NCBI GenBank assembly: GCA_016928395.1
Contig: JAFGKV010000186.1
Location: 1 to 64,000 of the forward strand
Reading direction: 5' to 3'
DNA: 64,000 nucleotides
From: Candidatus Fermentibacterota bacterium
GTDB lineage: Bacteria; JAFGKV01
In this document: positions 53,278 through 62,411 of the stretch, piece after piece
Position numbering within the stretch: the stretch's first letter is position 1
How the letters are laid out: each line of letters opens with the position of its first letter
Notes under the pieces: model-generated
Seen by the model: only the letters and a program-made list of their open reading frames with translations
Databases searched by the model: none
What the model was told of the DNA's origin: nothing
Made by a program: the position numbers and the translations under genes

Positions 53278-53991
53278 ATGGATGAAACCATAGAACTCCT
53301 GCTCAAGCTTCAGGAGATCGATTCTCTGGCGGACGAGCTGGAGAGGAAGAGGGCGCTGGTTCCCAAGCGTCGCGCTGAGCAGCAGGCGGTGCTGGATGCC
53401 GCAGTTGCCGCAGTGGCTGAGCACAAGGACCGGGTCAAGAAGAAGGAACTAGACAAGCGCGCCGCAGAGAACGAAGTCAAGGAGATCGAACAGACCACGC
53501 TACGCTACCAGACCCAGCTCAATGCCGCCAAATCGAACGACGAATACCGGGCGCTGGTTGCCCAGATCCGGCGAGCCAAGGAACGGCAGAACGCCCTTGA
53601 GGACCGGGTCCTCGCCGCCATGGAAGAGATCGATCAAGTCGAGCGTGCGCTTGGCGAGGCAGAGGCCGCCCGAAAAGCCGCCCACCAGCAGTCTGCAGAC
53701 CGCGATCGTGAGCTCACTGCTCTGTCGGCCTCGCTGGGGGAGGGAATCCAGGCAAAGGCTATGGAGAGGAAGCGGGTCGCCTCGTCCCTCGATCCGGTGA
53801 CCTTGCGCCGGTACGAGCGTATCCGGAGTGGCCAAGGCGCTCCTGCGGTAGCCGTGATTGATGGCTACATTTGCGGGGGTTGTCACGGCACTCTTCCGGC
53901 GCAGACTGTCAACGAGATCCGGAGAAGAGACAAGCTGTACACGTGCCAGTTCTGCGGCAGGATCGTAGTCACGCTCTCACCGCAGGACTAG
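53278..53991 (+). CDS. Coiled-coil protein with C-terminal C4 zinc ribbon (CT398-like)
   Basis: 237 residues. About 170 residues of heptad-rich coiled coil (for example LQEIDSLADELERKRALVPK, QTTLRYQTQLNAAKSNDEYR) are followed by a zinc ribbon with CGGCHG and CQFCGR. The NDEYRAL region is conserved in this family. Its function is not settled; the gene is often found next to nif3 or rnpB, as it is here. The start is weakly supported by a ribosome site. It ends 11 bases before RNase P RNA. Confidence 0.88.
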   Translation: MDETIELLLKLQEIDSLADELERKRALVPKRRAEQQAVLDAAVAAVAEHKDRVKKKELDKRAAENEVKEIEQTTLRYQTQLNAAKSNDEYRALVAQIRRAKERQNALEDRVLAAMEEIDQVERALGEAEAARKAAHQQSADRDRELTALSASLGEGIQAKAMERKRVASSLDPVTLRRYERIRSGQGAPAVAVIDGYICGGCHGTLPAQTVNEIRRRDKLYTCQFCGRIVVTLSPQD

Positions 53992-54131
53992 GCTGGTTAG
54001 CCGTCAGGGACGGCCCCAGGCGATCGCCTCCCGGCAGCGCCGGGGGGAGGAAAGTCCGAGCTCCCCGGGGCAGGGTGCTTCGTAACGCGAAGGCCGGGTG
54101 ACCGGCGGAAAGCGCCACAGAAAGTATACCG

Positions 54132-54206
54132 CCCCGCACCCAAAGGCTGCGGTGCCCCTGCACTGCAGCAGTCTGGTTTCTTTATCCGCCGCCTTTGGGT
54201 GCGGGG
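54132..54206 (+). repeat. 75-nt hairpin insertion at P12 of RNase P RNA
   Basis: Arms CCCCGCACCCAAAGGC and GCCTTTGGGTGCGGGG are exact 16-base complements, with a 43-base interior. The outer 11 bases of each arm recur in the second hairpin at 54380. In a compact type A RNA such as that of E. coli, this helix is much shorter. Confidence 0.8.
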
Positions 54207-54379
54207 TAAGGGTGAAACGGTGAGGTAAGAGCTCACCGGTTCCGGAGGCGACTCCGGAAGCCGGGCAAGCCCCACCTGGAGCAAGGCCAAATAGGGAGGA
54301 ATGAGCCGCCCCGACTCTCATCCTCCGGGTAGGCCGCGTGAGCCCGTCGGTGACGGCGGGCCCAGATGAATGATCGCCA

Positions 54380-54452
54380 CCCCGCACCCACGAGCCGCGA
54401 AGGGGGAGCAGGCAATGCCCATGTTCCCGCTGCGCTGCTTGTGGGTGCGGGG
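54380..54452 (+). repeat. 73-nt hairpin insertion at P18 of RNase P RNA
   Basis: Arms CCCCGCACCCAC and GTGGGTGCGGGG pair over 12 bases and continue inward imperfectly. It sits between the conserved ATGAATGA and ACAGAAC segments, where E. coli has a short P18 hairpin. The outer arms match those of the P12 insertion. Confidence 0.8.
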
Positions 54453-54480
54453 AACAGAACTCGGCTTATGGGGCCGTCCC

Positions 54481-56640
54481 ATGACGCTATCGTCCGATGC
54501 TTTTATCGCCGGTGTAAGGGATCTCGATCCCAGCCTCGACACCGTCATCCTTGGCCGCGCGTTCGACATGGCATCCGCGGCCCATCGCGACCAGATGCGT
54601 GCCTCTGGTGAGGCATACTTCAGCCATCCCCAGGCCGTGGCGCTCACCGTTGCCCGCCTGGGCCAGGGCAGTGACGCGGTAGCCGCTGCCCTGCTTCACG
54701 ACGTCGTCGAAGACGGCGGCGTCACCATCGACAATGTGCGACGCGCCTTTGGCCCCGGCATCGCGACTCTGGTGGCGGCACTGTCCAAGATGTCTGCCCT
54801 CGAGACCCCCCAACGGGAGGCCCGTCAGGCCGAGTACTTCCGGCGTCTCCTCCTGGCATTGGGCGAAGATGTGCGGGTGATCGTCATTAAGCTGGCAGAT
54901 CGCCTCCACAACATGCAGACCCTTTCCTTTCTCGCCCCTGACCGCCAGCGCTCCATCGCCACTGAAACCCTGGATATCTATGCGCCCCTCGCCCATCGCC
55001 TGGGAATGGGGTGGTTTCGTGTGCAGTTGGAGGATCTCGCCTTCAAAGAGCTCGATCCGGCATCGTATCAGCAGATGAAGGAACGTGTCGCTGCCCGGCG
55101 AGAGGAACGCGAGTCTATGGTGGAGGGATTGGCCGCTCCTCTGGCCGCCATGCTCACCGCGGAGGGAATCTGCGGGCAGGTGGTTGGGAGGGTGAAGCAC
55201 TTCTACGGCATCTATCGGAAGATGAAGCTCAACGGGAAGTCGTTCGATGAGATCTTCGACCTGGTAGGTCTTCGAGTCATCACGCAGTCAGTGGAGGACT
55301 GCTATCGGGCGTTGGGTCTGGCCCACACAATGTGGGCCCCGGTGGAAGGGCGTTTCAAGGACTACATCGCGGTTCCCAAACCCAACATGTATCAAAGCAT
55401 CCACACCACGGTCAAAACCGAGGAGGGTGTCACCGTGGAGTTGCAGATACGGACCTCGGTGATGGACACCATTGCTGAATTCGGCGTTGCGGCACACTGG
55501 CGATACCATCTGGAGCAAACCGGAAAACGCTACGTGGCCAAGGAGCATTTTCGCTGGATTCGACAGCTCCTCGAGTCAGAAACCGCCGAGGATGCCCGGA
55601 GGGATCTGCTGGGCGCCTTCCGCGACGGAACCCGAGACGCCGAGGTCATGGTGCTGACGCCCCGCGGCAAGTTGATTCCCATGCGGGCCGGTTCTACGGC
55701 CCTTGACTTCGCATTCTCCCTGCACTCCGATATTGGGCTGCACTGCGCCGGCGCCCGGGTCAATGGAAAGGCCGTCACGCTGGATCATGTCCTGAGCAGT
55801 GGTGATCAGGTGGAGATTCTCACCTCCCCTGCAGCCCATCCCACCCCAGGCTGGCTCACCAGGGTGGCGGGCACCAGTGCCCGTCAGAAGATCAGGCGAT
55901 ACCTTCGGCGAGCAGAGCGTGAGCGACTTCAGGCGTCAGGACGGACACTGCTCCTACGGTATCTGCGCAAAGAGAAGCTCCCGCTTCCCAAGACGGGGAT
56001 TGCGTGGGATGAGCTAGCCCAGACCCTTCAGTATCCTACGGTTACTGAACTTCTTCATGCCGCGGCCATTGGCGCCGTGAGCCGTTCCCATCTGGCAGCG
56101 CTGCGACCCAAGGAGGAACCATCGCCATCTCAGGAACCCCTGCGCGACATACCCCATGAAGCCCGGGGAATTCGTTTGGGCGATCTCCGCGGGATTGCCG
56201 TCAGATTCGCCGAATGCTGCCGGCCGATTCCGGGTGACAGGATCACCGCCATGGTGACCAGGGGCCGGGGCGCCAGTATCCATCGCGTTGATTGCAGCAA
56301 TGCCTTCCGAGGCGACGCCGAACGGTGGATCACCGTGGAGTGGGATGTGGCGCACGGAGAGACCTTCAGTGCCCACTTGGCCGTACTGGTCGGCCAACGG
56401 AGAACGGTGCTGGGAGACATGGAGGCGGCAATCCAGGGTGCAGGCGCACGGCTGGGAGGGATTGAGATCACCAGCGACATTGACGGATCTCGTTGGCTGC
56501 AACTGGTGGTGGTCGTGACGGGCACACAGCATGTGGACGCAGTGCTGACGGCGATCCGCAAGCTGCCCGGCGTCCTTGAGGCGGCGCGGGGACGCCCCAC
56601 CAGGCCTGGCCGAAGAGTGCAGAGAGCGATCCAGTCGTGA
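54481..56640 (+). CDS. relA: Bifunctional (p)ppGpp synthetase/hydrolase, RelA/SpoT
   Basis: 719 residues from MTLSSDAFIAGVRDLDPSLD at 54481; the frame upstream to 54370 is RNase P RNA and is rejected. The hydrolase HD domain is intact (SHPQAVA, LLHDVVEDGG with His73-Asp74, KLADRLHNMQTL). The synthetase domain has FYGIYRKMKLNGKSFDEIFD, FKDYIAVPKPNMYQSIHT and VELQIRTSVMD. A TGS domain (VLTPRGKLIPMRAGSTALDF) and a C-terminal ACT domain follow. It makes and removes the stringent-response alarmone. No ribosome site is visible, since the upstream bases are the P1 strand of RNase P RNA. Confidence 0.93.
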   Translation: MTLSSDAFIAGVRDLDPSLDTVILGRAFDMASAAHRDQMRASGEAYFSHPQAVALTVARLGQGSDAVAAALLHDVVEDGGVTIDNVRRAFGPGIATLVAALSKMSALETPQREARQAEYFRRLLLALGEDVRVIVIKLADRLHNMQTLSFLAPDRQRSIATETLDIYAPLAHRLGMGWFRVQLEDLAFKELDPASYQQMKERVAARREERESMVEGLAAPLAAMLTAEGICGQVVGRVKHFYGIYRKMKLNGKSFDEIFDLVGLRVITQSVEDCYRALGLAHTMWAPVEGRFKDYIAVPKPNMYQSIHTTVKTEEGVTVELQIRTSVMDTIAEFGVAAHWRYHLEQTGKRYVAKEHFRWIRQLLESETAEDARRDLLGAFRDGTRDAEVMVLTPRGKLIPMRAGSTALDFAFSLHSDIGLHCAGARVNGKAVTLDHVLSSGDQVEILTSPAAHPTPGWLTRVAGTSARQKIRRYLRRAERERLQASGRTLLLRYLRKEKLPLPKTGIAWDELAQTLQYPTVTELLHAAAIGAVSRSHLAALRPKEEPSPSQEPLRDIPHEARGIRLGDLRGIAVRFAECCRPIPGDRITAMVTRGRGASIHRVDCSNAFRGDAERWITVEWDVAHGETFSAHLAVLVGQRRTVLGDMEAAIQGAGARLGGIEITSDIDGSRWLQLVVVVTGTQHVDAVLTAIRKLPGVLEAARGRPTRPGRRVQRAIQS

Positions 56641-56950
56641 CGGCGCGGGTATCAAAGTTCAGGGTTCAGGGTTCAGGGTTCAGGGTTCAGGGTTCAGGGT
56701 TCAGGGGTCAGGGGTCAGTCGGGCCTCTGGCGGCGGGATACTCGGGGTTTTCGAGGTTGGGAGTACGCCGAGTTGTAGCCCCGTCGCTCTGCGCCGGGCG
56801 CCCGTGAGAGCTCAGGTCGTCGGACACGGGCGCAGCTAGTGATCTGCCACCGGGCCGCAGTCAGCCACGTCACGGATTGATGCGATCGACTTCGCAGGGT
56901 ACCTTGCCGACCATGTTGACACGAAGACACAACGGTCCGGAGGCCACTCC
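56641..56950. other. 310-base gap before ribD, no riboswitch seen
   Basis: Begins with a tandem GTTCAGG run and continues as non-coding sequence. The conserved segments of an FMN riboswitch are absent, so the riboflavin operon lacks that control here as far as I can see. Confidence 0.5.
56657..56705. repeat. Tandem 7-bp repeat (GTTCAGG)x7
   Basis: Seven exact units, followed by two variant units GGTCAGG and GGTCAGT. It begins 16 bases after the relA stop codon. Such a run may vary in copy number by slippage. Confidence 0.85.
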
Positions 56951-58072
56951 ATGAAGGGCACGCGCACATCGACAACAGACGAGCACTGGATGGGACGGGC
57001 CGCAGCCTTGGCCCGCCGGGGCGAAGGCAGGACTTCGCCCAACCCACTCGTGGGGGCTGTGCTGGTCAATGAGGGACGAGTCGTGGGAGCTGGTTTCCAC
57101 GCGCGCGCAGGCGGTCCCCACGCAGAGATTGTCGCGCTGAAGGCCGCGGGACCTGCGGCGCGGGGTGCCGACCTGTATGTCACTCTGGAACCCTGTGCCC
57201 ATCACGGGCGTACTCCGCCCTGTGCAGACGCTCTCGTGGCCGCGGGAGTCAGGCGGGTGGTTGCTGGAGTGCAAGACCCGAATCCCTTGGTGGACGGCCG
57301 GGGCTTCGCCCGGCTGGCGGTCGCGGGCGTGGAGATCCGAGTCGGCGTACTCGCGCCGCTATGCCAGCGACTCATCGAGCCCTATGCAGTGGCCATGGCC
57401 GCGGGGCGCCCTTTCGTTCACCTCAAGATGGCCTTCTCCGCCGACGGGCGGATTGCCCCTGCAACGGGTTCATCCCGCTGGATAACCGGTCCCGCGGCCC
57501 GGCGGTGCGCCCATCGGTTGCGGTCACGGCTGGACGCGGTGCTCGTGGGCATCACCACCGTCCTGATGGATGACCCTGCGTTGGATGTCCGCCTATCCGG
57601 GGCTCCCAGGGCCCAGCCCCGTGCGGTGGTGCTCGATGCCGGTGCGCGAACGCCTCCCCAGGCGCGCCTGCTGAGGCCGGGTTCGGATGGCCCCCCGCTG
57701 ATCCTCTGCGCCGCCGACGCACCACGGCAGCGAGTTGCTGCATTGGCGGCCGCAGGCGCCCGTGTGGTGCCGGTGCCCGAGGAGCCGCCGGGCATGCTCC
57801 ATATCCCTTCCGTGCTGGAGGCCTTGGCACACGAGGGGATTCAGAGCATTCTGGTCGAAGGGGGAGGCCAGGTGGCCGGCTCCTTCCTGGCGGCGGGCGT
57901 GGTGGATCGTGCAACCATATTCCTGGCGCCGGTGTTTCTCGGCTCCGAGGCCACCGCTGCAGTGGCCGGCCTGGGCCGGCTGGACCTATTGTCCGCGCCC
58001 CGGGGCAGGCTTGTAGGCATCCGCCGAGTCGGATCTGATGCGGTGATCGAATTGGCGCTGGGAGGTCGATGA
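56951..58072 (+). CDS. ribD: Bifunctional riboflavin deaminase-reductase
   Basis: 373 residues. The N-terminal deaminase has the zinc site HAEIVALKAAG and PCAHHGRTPPCADAL, with NPLVGAVLV as a family landmark. The C-terminal reductase begins about residue 150 (FVHLKMAFSADGRIAPATG) and has SILVEGGGQVAGSFL. It carries out the second and third steps from GTP to riboflavin. GGAGG precedes the ATG. First gene of a compact operon that contains the full riboflavin pathway except the phosphatase step. Confidence 0.94.
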   Translation: MKGTRTSTTDEHWMGRAAALARRGEGRTSPNPLVGAVLVNEGRVVGAGFHARAGGPHAEIVALKAAGPAARGADLYVTLEPCAHHGRTPPCADALVAAGVRRVVAGVQDPNPLVDGRGFARLAVAGVEIRVGVLAPLCQRLIEPYAVAMAAGRPFVHLKMAFSADGRIAPATGSSRWITGPAARRCAHRLRSRLDAVLVGITTVLMDDPALDVRLSGAPRAQPRAVVLDAGARTPPQARLLRPGSDGPPLILCAADAPRQRVAALAAAGARVVPVPEEPPGMLHIPSVLEALAHEGIQSILVEGGGQVAGSFLAAGVVDRATIFLAPVFLGSEATAAVAGLGRLDLLSAPRGRLVGIRRVGSDAVIELALGGR

Positions 58073-58699
58073 GTGTTCACCGGACTGATCGAAACAATGG
58101 GAACACTACTGTCGTGGCAGACGCGGGGGCGCGTCGTGCGCCTGGGGATACGGACGCCGTTGGCCCGAGATCTCGCCATCGGCAGCAGCATTGCCATCGA
58201 CGGCGTCTGCCAGACCGTGGTGCACACGGCCGGCGACACCTTCGACGTCGAGGCAACCGGAGAGACTCTCAAGCGAACGACCCTCGCGAGTTGGAGGGGG
58301 CCACGGGCGGTGAATCTGGAGCGGCCACTGCGGGCCGATGGCCGGCTGGACGGTCATCTGGTAACGGGTCACGTGGACGGAATCGTACGCCTTATGGACC
58401 GCCGGATGGAATCCGCGGGAGTCTGGTGTGTCTTTTCCCAATGCCCGGATCTCAGGAGGTATGTCGCCCCTCAGGGCAGCGTGGCCCTGGACGGTGTCAG
58501 TCTCACCGTCGCGACCGCCTCCGAAGGCTCCTTCTCGGTCTCTTTGATTCCCCACACGCTCGGGCAGAGCACCCTTGGCGCGAGGCGGCCCGGTGACTAC
58601 CTTAATCTGGAGGTAGATCTCGTGGCGCGGTACGTGGAACGGCTGATAGCCCGGGCCTCCGGCCTGGGCAGTCAGGAGGGCATGAATGAGTGGTTTTAG
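58073..58699 (+). CDS. ribE: Riboflavin synthase, alpha chain
   Basis: 208 residues from a GTG directly after the ribD stop, with GGGAGG upstream. The two lumazine-binding half domains are visible: [15 protein letters not shown] and [20 protein letters not shown] in the first, [10 protein letters not shown] and [20 protein letters not shown] in the second. It dismutates two 6,7-dimethyl-8-ribityllumazine into riboflavin. The 3' end overlaps ribBA by 14 bases. Confidence 0.94.
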   Translation: MFTGLIETMGTLLSWQTRGRVVRLGIRTPLARDLAIGSSIAIDGVCQTVVHTAGDTFDVEATGETLKRTTLASWRGPRAVNLERPLRADGRLDGHLVTGHVDGIVRLMDRRMESAGVWCVFSQCPDLRRYVAPQGSVALDGVSLTVATASEGSFSVSLIPHTLGQSTLGARRPGDYLNLEVDLVARYVERLIARASGLGSQEGMNEWF

Positions 58700-59978
58700 C
58701 ACGGTCGAAGAAGCATTGGATGCCCTGCGCACCGGCCGAATGGTCGTTGTGGTGGACGATGAGCGCCGGGAGAACGAGGGTGACTTGGTCATGGCCGGGG
58801 AGAAGATCAGGCCGGAAGACGTCAACTTCCTGTCCAAGGAGGCCCGGGGCCTTGTCTGCGTCGCGCTGACGGAGGATCGCGCGAGGGCGCTGAACCTCTC
58901 ACCCATGGTTGACCGCAATACCGCGCCTTTTGGCACGGCCTTCACCGTCAGCGTTGACTATGTCAAAGGCACGTCCACGGGGATTTCCGCCTTTGACCGG
59001 GCTGCGACCATTCGCGCACTGGCCGACCCTGCTACTCCTGCCGAGGATCTGGCTCGTCCCGGGCATATCTTCCCTCTGGTGGCGCGTCAGGGCGGTGTGA
59101 TCCGCCGAGCAGGCCACACCGAGGCTGCGGTGGACCTGGCCCGATTGGCCGGCCTCAGCCCGGTGGGGGTTTTGTGCGAGATCATGGACGATGATGGCCA
59201 TATGGCCCGCCTCCCCCGCCTTGAATCCTTCGCCCGAGACCATGACCTCAGGCTCCTGACCATTGAGGAACTCATCCGCTACCGTCGAGCCCGGGAGAAT
59301 CTGGTGACCAAGCTCTTGGAGATTGATCTGCCCACCCGCCACGGCAACTTCCGGCTGCACCTGTACGAGAGCATCTACGAGGGCGACCATCACATGGCGT
59401 TGGTGCGGGGCGAAGTCCGGGGACAGGAACGCATACTGGTGCGTGTACACTCCCAGTGCCTTACCGGCGACGTGTTCGGCTCGCTTCGTTGCGACTGCGG
59501 CCCTCAACTCGATCACGCCATGCGGCTCATCTCCAAAGAGGGACTGGGCGTCGTGCTGTACATGCGGCAGGAAGGAAGAAGCATCGGCCTGGTCAACAAA
59601 CTGAAGGCCTACCGTCTCCAGGAGCAGGGGCTTGACACTGTGGAGGCGAATCTTTCCCTGGGCTTCAAGGCGGACCTCCGGGACTACGGGATCGGCGCCC
59701 AGATCCTGGCCGACCTCGGCCTCTCGACCATCAGGCTTATCACCAACAACCCCCGCAAGGTCGTGGGGTTGGAGGGCCATGGGCTGGAGGTCGTGGAGCG
59801 CGTGCCGCTGGAGGTGCGGCCCAACCCGATAAATGAGCAATACTTGGCCGCCAAGCGGTCCAAACTCGGCCACCTATTCGGACTGGGTCCTTCGCTGGAT
59901 GCCGATGCGCCGGAGGACGTCATCAGCGAGTGCATGCGCGACGAACGCAGCCCATGGCATCGAAAGGAGACACCATGA
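58686..59978 (+). CDS. ribBA: Bifunctional DHBP synthase / GTP cyclohydrolase II
   Basis: 430 residues. The N-terminal DHBP synthase has [40 protein letters not shown] and [17 protein letters not shown]. The C-terminal cyclohydrolase II has the zinc cysteines in [20 protein letters not shown] and the GTP-binding [15 protein letters not shown]. It makes both starting compounds of riboflavin, the butanone phosphate from ribulose-5-phosphate and the pyrimidine from GTP. Both halves seem catalytically complete. The stop overlaps ribH (ATGA). Confidence 0.95.
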   Translation: MSGFSTVEEALDALRTGRMVVVVDDERRENEGDLVMAGEKIRPEDVNFLSKEARGLVCVALTEDRARALNLSPMVDRNTAPFGTAFTVSVDYVKGTSTGISAFDRAATIRALADPATPAEDLARPGHIFPLVARQGGVIRRAGHTEAAVDLARLAGLSPVGVLCEIMDDDGHMARLPRLESFARDHDLRLLTIEELIRYRRARENLVTKLLEIDLPTRHGNFRLHLYESIYEGDHHMALVRGEVRGQERILVRVHSQCLTGDVFGSLRCDCGPQLDHAMRLISKEGLGVVLYMRQEGRSIGLVNKLKAYRLQEQGLDTVEANLSLGFKADLRDYGIGAQILADLGLSTIRLITNNPRKVVGLEGHGLEVVERVPLEVRPNPINEQYLAAKRSKLGHLFGLGPSLDADAPEDVISECMRDERSPWHRKETP

Positions 59979-60451
59979 CGGAACTCCACGGCCACCTGGA
60001 TGCGACCGGGCTTTCTCTGGCCATCGTGGTGAGCAGATTCAATGACTTCATTACCAAGCGCCTGCTCGAGGGCGCGCAGGATTGCTGGGTACGGCATGGG
60101 GGAGACGATTCGGCCGTCACCGTGGCCTGGGTGCCGGGTGCCTTCGAACTGCCTCTTGCAGCCAAGCCCCTGGCTGCATCGGGAGCGTACGACGCCGTCG
60201 TGTGCCTCGGGGCCGTGATCCGGGGCAGCACGCCTCACTTCGATTTCGTTGCCGCCGAGGCCTCCAAAGGAATCGCCAAGGTCGCGTTGGATGCGCCGTG
60301 CCCGGTGATCTACGGCGTGCTGACCACCGACACCGTGGAGCAGGCCATCGAACGGGCGGGTACCAAGTCGGGCAATCGGGGATGGCATGCCGCCCTGGCC
60401 GCCATCGAGATGGCTCGTCTCCACCGGCAGATCGAGTCGGCCCGGCGGTAG
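59975..60451 (+). CDS. ribH: 6,7-dimethyl-8-ribityllumazine synthase
   Basis: 158 residues; the ATG at 59975 follows AAAGGAG and overlaps the ribBA stop. Family motifs are [50 protein letters not shown] and [19 protein letters not shown] with the catalytic His region. It condenses the pyrimidine and butanone phosphate branches, and in many bacteria forms a 60-subunit shell. nusB follows after six bases, a gene neighbourhood common in bacteria. Confidence 0.95.
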   Translation: MTELHGHLDATGLSLAIVVSRFNDFITKRLLEGAQDCWVRHGGDDSAVTVAWVPGAFELPLAAKPLAASGAYDAVVCLGAVIRGSTPHFDFVAAEASKGIAKVALDAPCPVIYGVLTTDTVEQAIERAGTKSGNRGWHAALAAIEMARLHRQIESARR

Positions 60452-60457
60452 TCATCG

Positions 60458-60892
60458 ATGACCGGTACACGGCATCGGATGAGAAAGGCCCTCCTGCAGG
60501 CCGTCTACGCGTGGCTCCTTGAGACTGACGCGCCTGATGAGGTTCTCGACACCGCTCTGAACGAGCATGCCGTGCAGCCGGATGACCGGGAGTATGCCCA
60601 CAGACTGCTGACCGAGATCATCGCCCACCGCGCGGAGGCTGATTCGCTGCTGGCCCGTGTGCTGGAGCATTGGTCGCTGGACCGGCTAGGCCAGGTCGAG
60701 GCCGCAGTGTGCTACCTGGCTCTCCACGAACTGAGGGCCGGTGAGATCCCGACTGAGGTCATCCTTGACGAAGCCGTTCGCTTGGGAAAGGAGTATGCGG
60801 GGGAGGAGTCTGCCCATTTTGTGAATGGCTTGCTGGATGCCGCCGCCGGTATTGTCCGGCCGGATGCGGCATCTCTTGAGGAGTCTCCGTGA
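60458..60892 (+). CDS. nusB: Transcription antitermination factor NusB
   Basis: 144 residues, all-helical. Landmarks are RHRMRKALLQAVYAWLLETD at the N-terminus, HWSLDRLGQVEAAVCYLALH and ELRAGEIPTEVILDEAVRLG followed by EESAHFVNGLLDA. With NusE/S10 it binds boxA RNA and prevents early termination in rRNA operons. The position after ribH is conserved in many bacteria. The end overlaps the phosphoesterase gene by four bases (GTGA). Confidence 0.95.
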   Translation: MTGTRHRMRKALLQAVYAWLLETDAPDEVLDTALNEHAVQPDDREYAHRLLTEIIAHRAEADSLLARVLEHWSLDRLGQVEAAVCYLALHELRAGEIPTEVILDEAVRLGKEYAGEESAHFVNGLLDAAAGIVRPDAASLEESP

Positions 60893-61617
60893 CCACGGCG
60901 GTGCTTTCGGATGTCCATGGCAATCTTGAGGCCCTGGACGCGGTGCTGGCCGAGATCGCCAGCCTCGACATTGAACGGCTTCTGGTATGCGGTGATGTTG
61001 TCGGATACGGAGCCAATCCCACCGAGTGCCTTGACCGACTCCTGGATCGTCACCCCGTCATGGTGGCCGGCAATCACGACTGGGCCGCCGTGGGCAAGCT
61101 GCCCACCGAGTCATTCAGCGATGATGCGGCGGCGGCAGTGCTGTGGACATCGAGCCGGTTGGATGAGCCTCACCGGCAGGCGTTGCGCACACTTCCTCTG
61201 GAGTATAGAGATGAGATCCTGCTGGCGGTGCACTCCTCCCCGTGCGCCCCATCGGAGTGGTCGTACCTGGTGGAGATCGACGACGTCCGCCGGGCCATCG
61301 AGACGTCCGACCGGCCATTGTGCTTCGTTGGCCACAGCCATGTCCCCTTCGTGTATGGGCGGGGCGAAGGGCAGGAAGTATTCGACCGTCGGCCGGGGCG
61401 CTACCCTCTACGGCCCGGCTGGCGCTACCTTGTCAATGTGGGCAGCGTGGGTCAACCCCGCGACGGAGATCCCCGCGCCAGCTTTGCTTTGCTGCACGGG
61501 GAGAGCAAGACGGTAGAACTGGTGAGGACACCCTACGATATACGTGCGGCCCAGGAGAAGATCCACGCCGCGGCCCTCCCTGAGTTCTTGGCGTGGCGGC
61601 TGCGCTGGGGGTTCTGA
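60889..61617 (+). CDS. Calcineurin-like metallophosphoesterase
   Basis: 242 residues from a GTG overlapping the nusB stop. Motifs are LSDVHGNLEALDAVL, VCGDVVGYGANPTEC, VAGNHDWAAVG and FVGHSHVPFVYG, giving the full two-metal site. YLVNVGSVGQPRDGDPRASF is typical of the YfcE-like/Ser-Thr phosphatase-like group. No signal peptide is seen. The substrate is unknown. The stop overlaps the next start (TGATG). Confidence 0.88.
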   Translation: MTTAVLSDVHGNLEALDAVLAEIASLDIERLLVCGDVVGYGANPTECLDRLLDRHPVMVAGNHDWAAVGKLPTESFSDDAAAAVLWTSSRLDEPHRQALRTLPLEYRDEILLAVHSSPCAPSEWSYLVEIDDVRRAIETSDRPLCFVGHSHVPFVYGRGEGQEVFDRRPGRYPLRPGWRYLVNVGSVGQPRDGDPRASFALLHGESKTVELVRTPYDIRAAQEKIHAAALPEFLAWRLRWGF

Positions 61618-62411
61618 TGGGTAGTTCAGGGGCGACCGAGGCATGCGGCTCTGCCCATGATGAGCCCTGGCAGGCATTCTGGGGGCAAAGACAGGCCTCA
61701 CCCCACGACGTCTACCCCAACTCACCCCGAATTCCGATGCGTCTACTGTCCGGCGAAGGAGGCGACCCCGTTTTGGAAGTTGGCTGCGGCAGCGCGAGGG
61801 ACAGCGTCCGATTGGCTCAGGCAGGGCGGCAGGTGGTCGTACTCGACCGAGCTCCCAACGCCTTGGCCATTGCCAGAACCTTTGCCCGGGAGGCCGGAGT
61901 CAGACTGTGCCTCGTGCGCGGTGATGCCCGGCAACTTCCATTTAGAGCCGGCGCATTCGGCACGCTGTTCCATCAGGGGGTGCTGGAGCATTTTCGCGAC
62001 CCACTGCCCCTGCTCAGGGAGAACCACCGGGTGCTCCGGGCAGGGGGAACGCTGCTGGTGGATGTTCCCCAGACGCTGCACCCATGGACTCTCCTCAAGC
62101 ACATCCTCATTCCCCTCGGCCTGTGGTTCGGCGGGTGGGAAACTCAGTTCACCCCCGGGCGAATCCGATGCGTGGTGTCGCAGGCGGGGTTCACGGTCCG
62201 CCACATATATGGAGAGTGGATGGATCCCTCCTTAGTTTACCGACTCATTCGTGAGCTGGGACGCAGAACGGGCCTATGGCGCCTCCCGCTCTACCCGCGG
62301 GGAGTCCGGCCTGTCGTCCTGGCCCGTACTGTGGACCGCATGCTCCTGAAGGGCGCGGCGGAGCTGCACACCGGGTACGTTGTCGGAGCCGTGGCCGTGA
62401 GGATGCCATGA
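61617..62411 (+). CDS. Class I SAM-dependent methyltransferase
   Basis: 264 residues from MGSSGATEACGSAHDEPWQA at 61617. Motif I is VLEVGCGSARDSVRLAQAG, motif II is VVLDRAPNALAIA, and the middle has FGTLFHQGVLEHFRDP. The C-terminal third with HPWTLLKHILIPLGLWFGG may contact membranes. Neighbouring glycosyltransferases suggest a role in glycan or lipid-linked sugar methylation (inference). It is coupled to the phosphoesterase and to the GT4 gene by overlaps. Confidence 0.85.
   Translation: MGSSGATEACGSAHDEPWQAFWGQRQASPHDVYPNSPRIPMRLLSGEGGDPVLEVGCGSARDSVRLAQAGRQVVVLDRAPNALAIARTFAREAGVRLCLVRGDARQLPFRAGAFGTLFHQGVLEHFRDPLPLLRENHRVLRAGGTLLVDVPQTLHPWTLLKHILIPLGLWFGGWETQFTPGRIRCVVSQAGFTVRHIYGEWMDPSLVYRLIRELGRRTGLWRLPLYPRGVRPVVLARTVDRMLLKGAAELHTGYVVGAVAVRMP

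Larger units (their letters stand above)
54003..54485 (+). ncRNA. rnpB: RNase P RNA, bacterial type A, with enlarged P12 and P18 helices
   Basis: The universal segments are present in order: GAGGAAAGTCCG, CCACAGAAA, TAAGGGTGAAACGGTGAGGT, GGAGCAAGGCCAAATAGGGA, CCAGATGAATGA, and the 3' AACAGAACTCGGCTTATG. The P1 helix closes exactly: GGGACGGCCCC at 54007-54017 pairs with GGGGCCGTCCC at 54470-54480. The total of about 480 nt is some 100 longer than usual. The excess is two hairpins, one at the P12 position (54132-54206) and one at the P18 position (54380-54452). It is the catalytic RNA that matures tRNA 5' ends. Its 3' end abuts the relA start. Confidence 0.95.

Noticed and set aside
54370-54480. 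N-terminal extension of RelA/SpoT
   Set aside because: The extra 37 codons are the P18 hairpin and 3' conserved part of RNase P RNA, and RelA homologues begin near MTLSS.
56657-56719. Possible CRISPR array
   Set aside because: Units are seven bases with no spacers; no cas genes are present. No other regular repeat-spacer array was seen in the window.
56720-56950. FMN riboswitch upstream of ribD
   Set aside because: The conserved segments of the RFN element could not be found in either strand.
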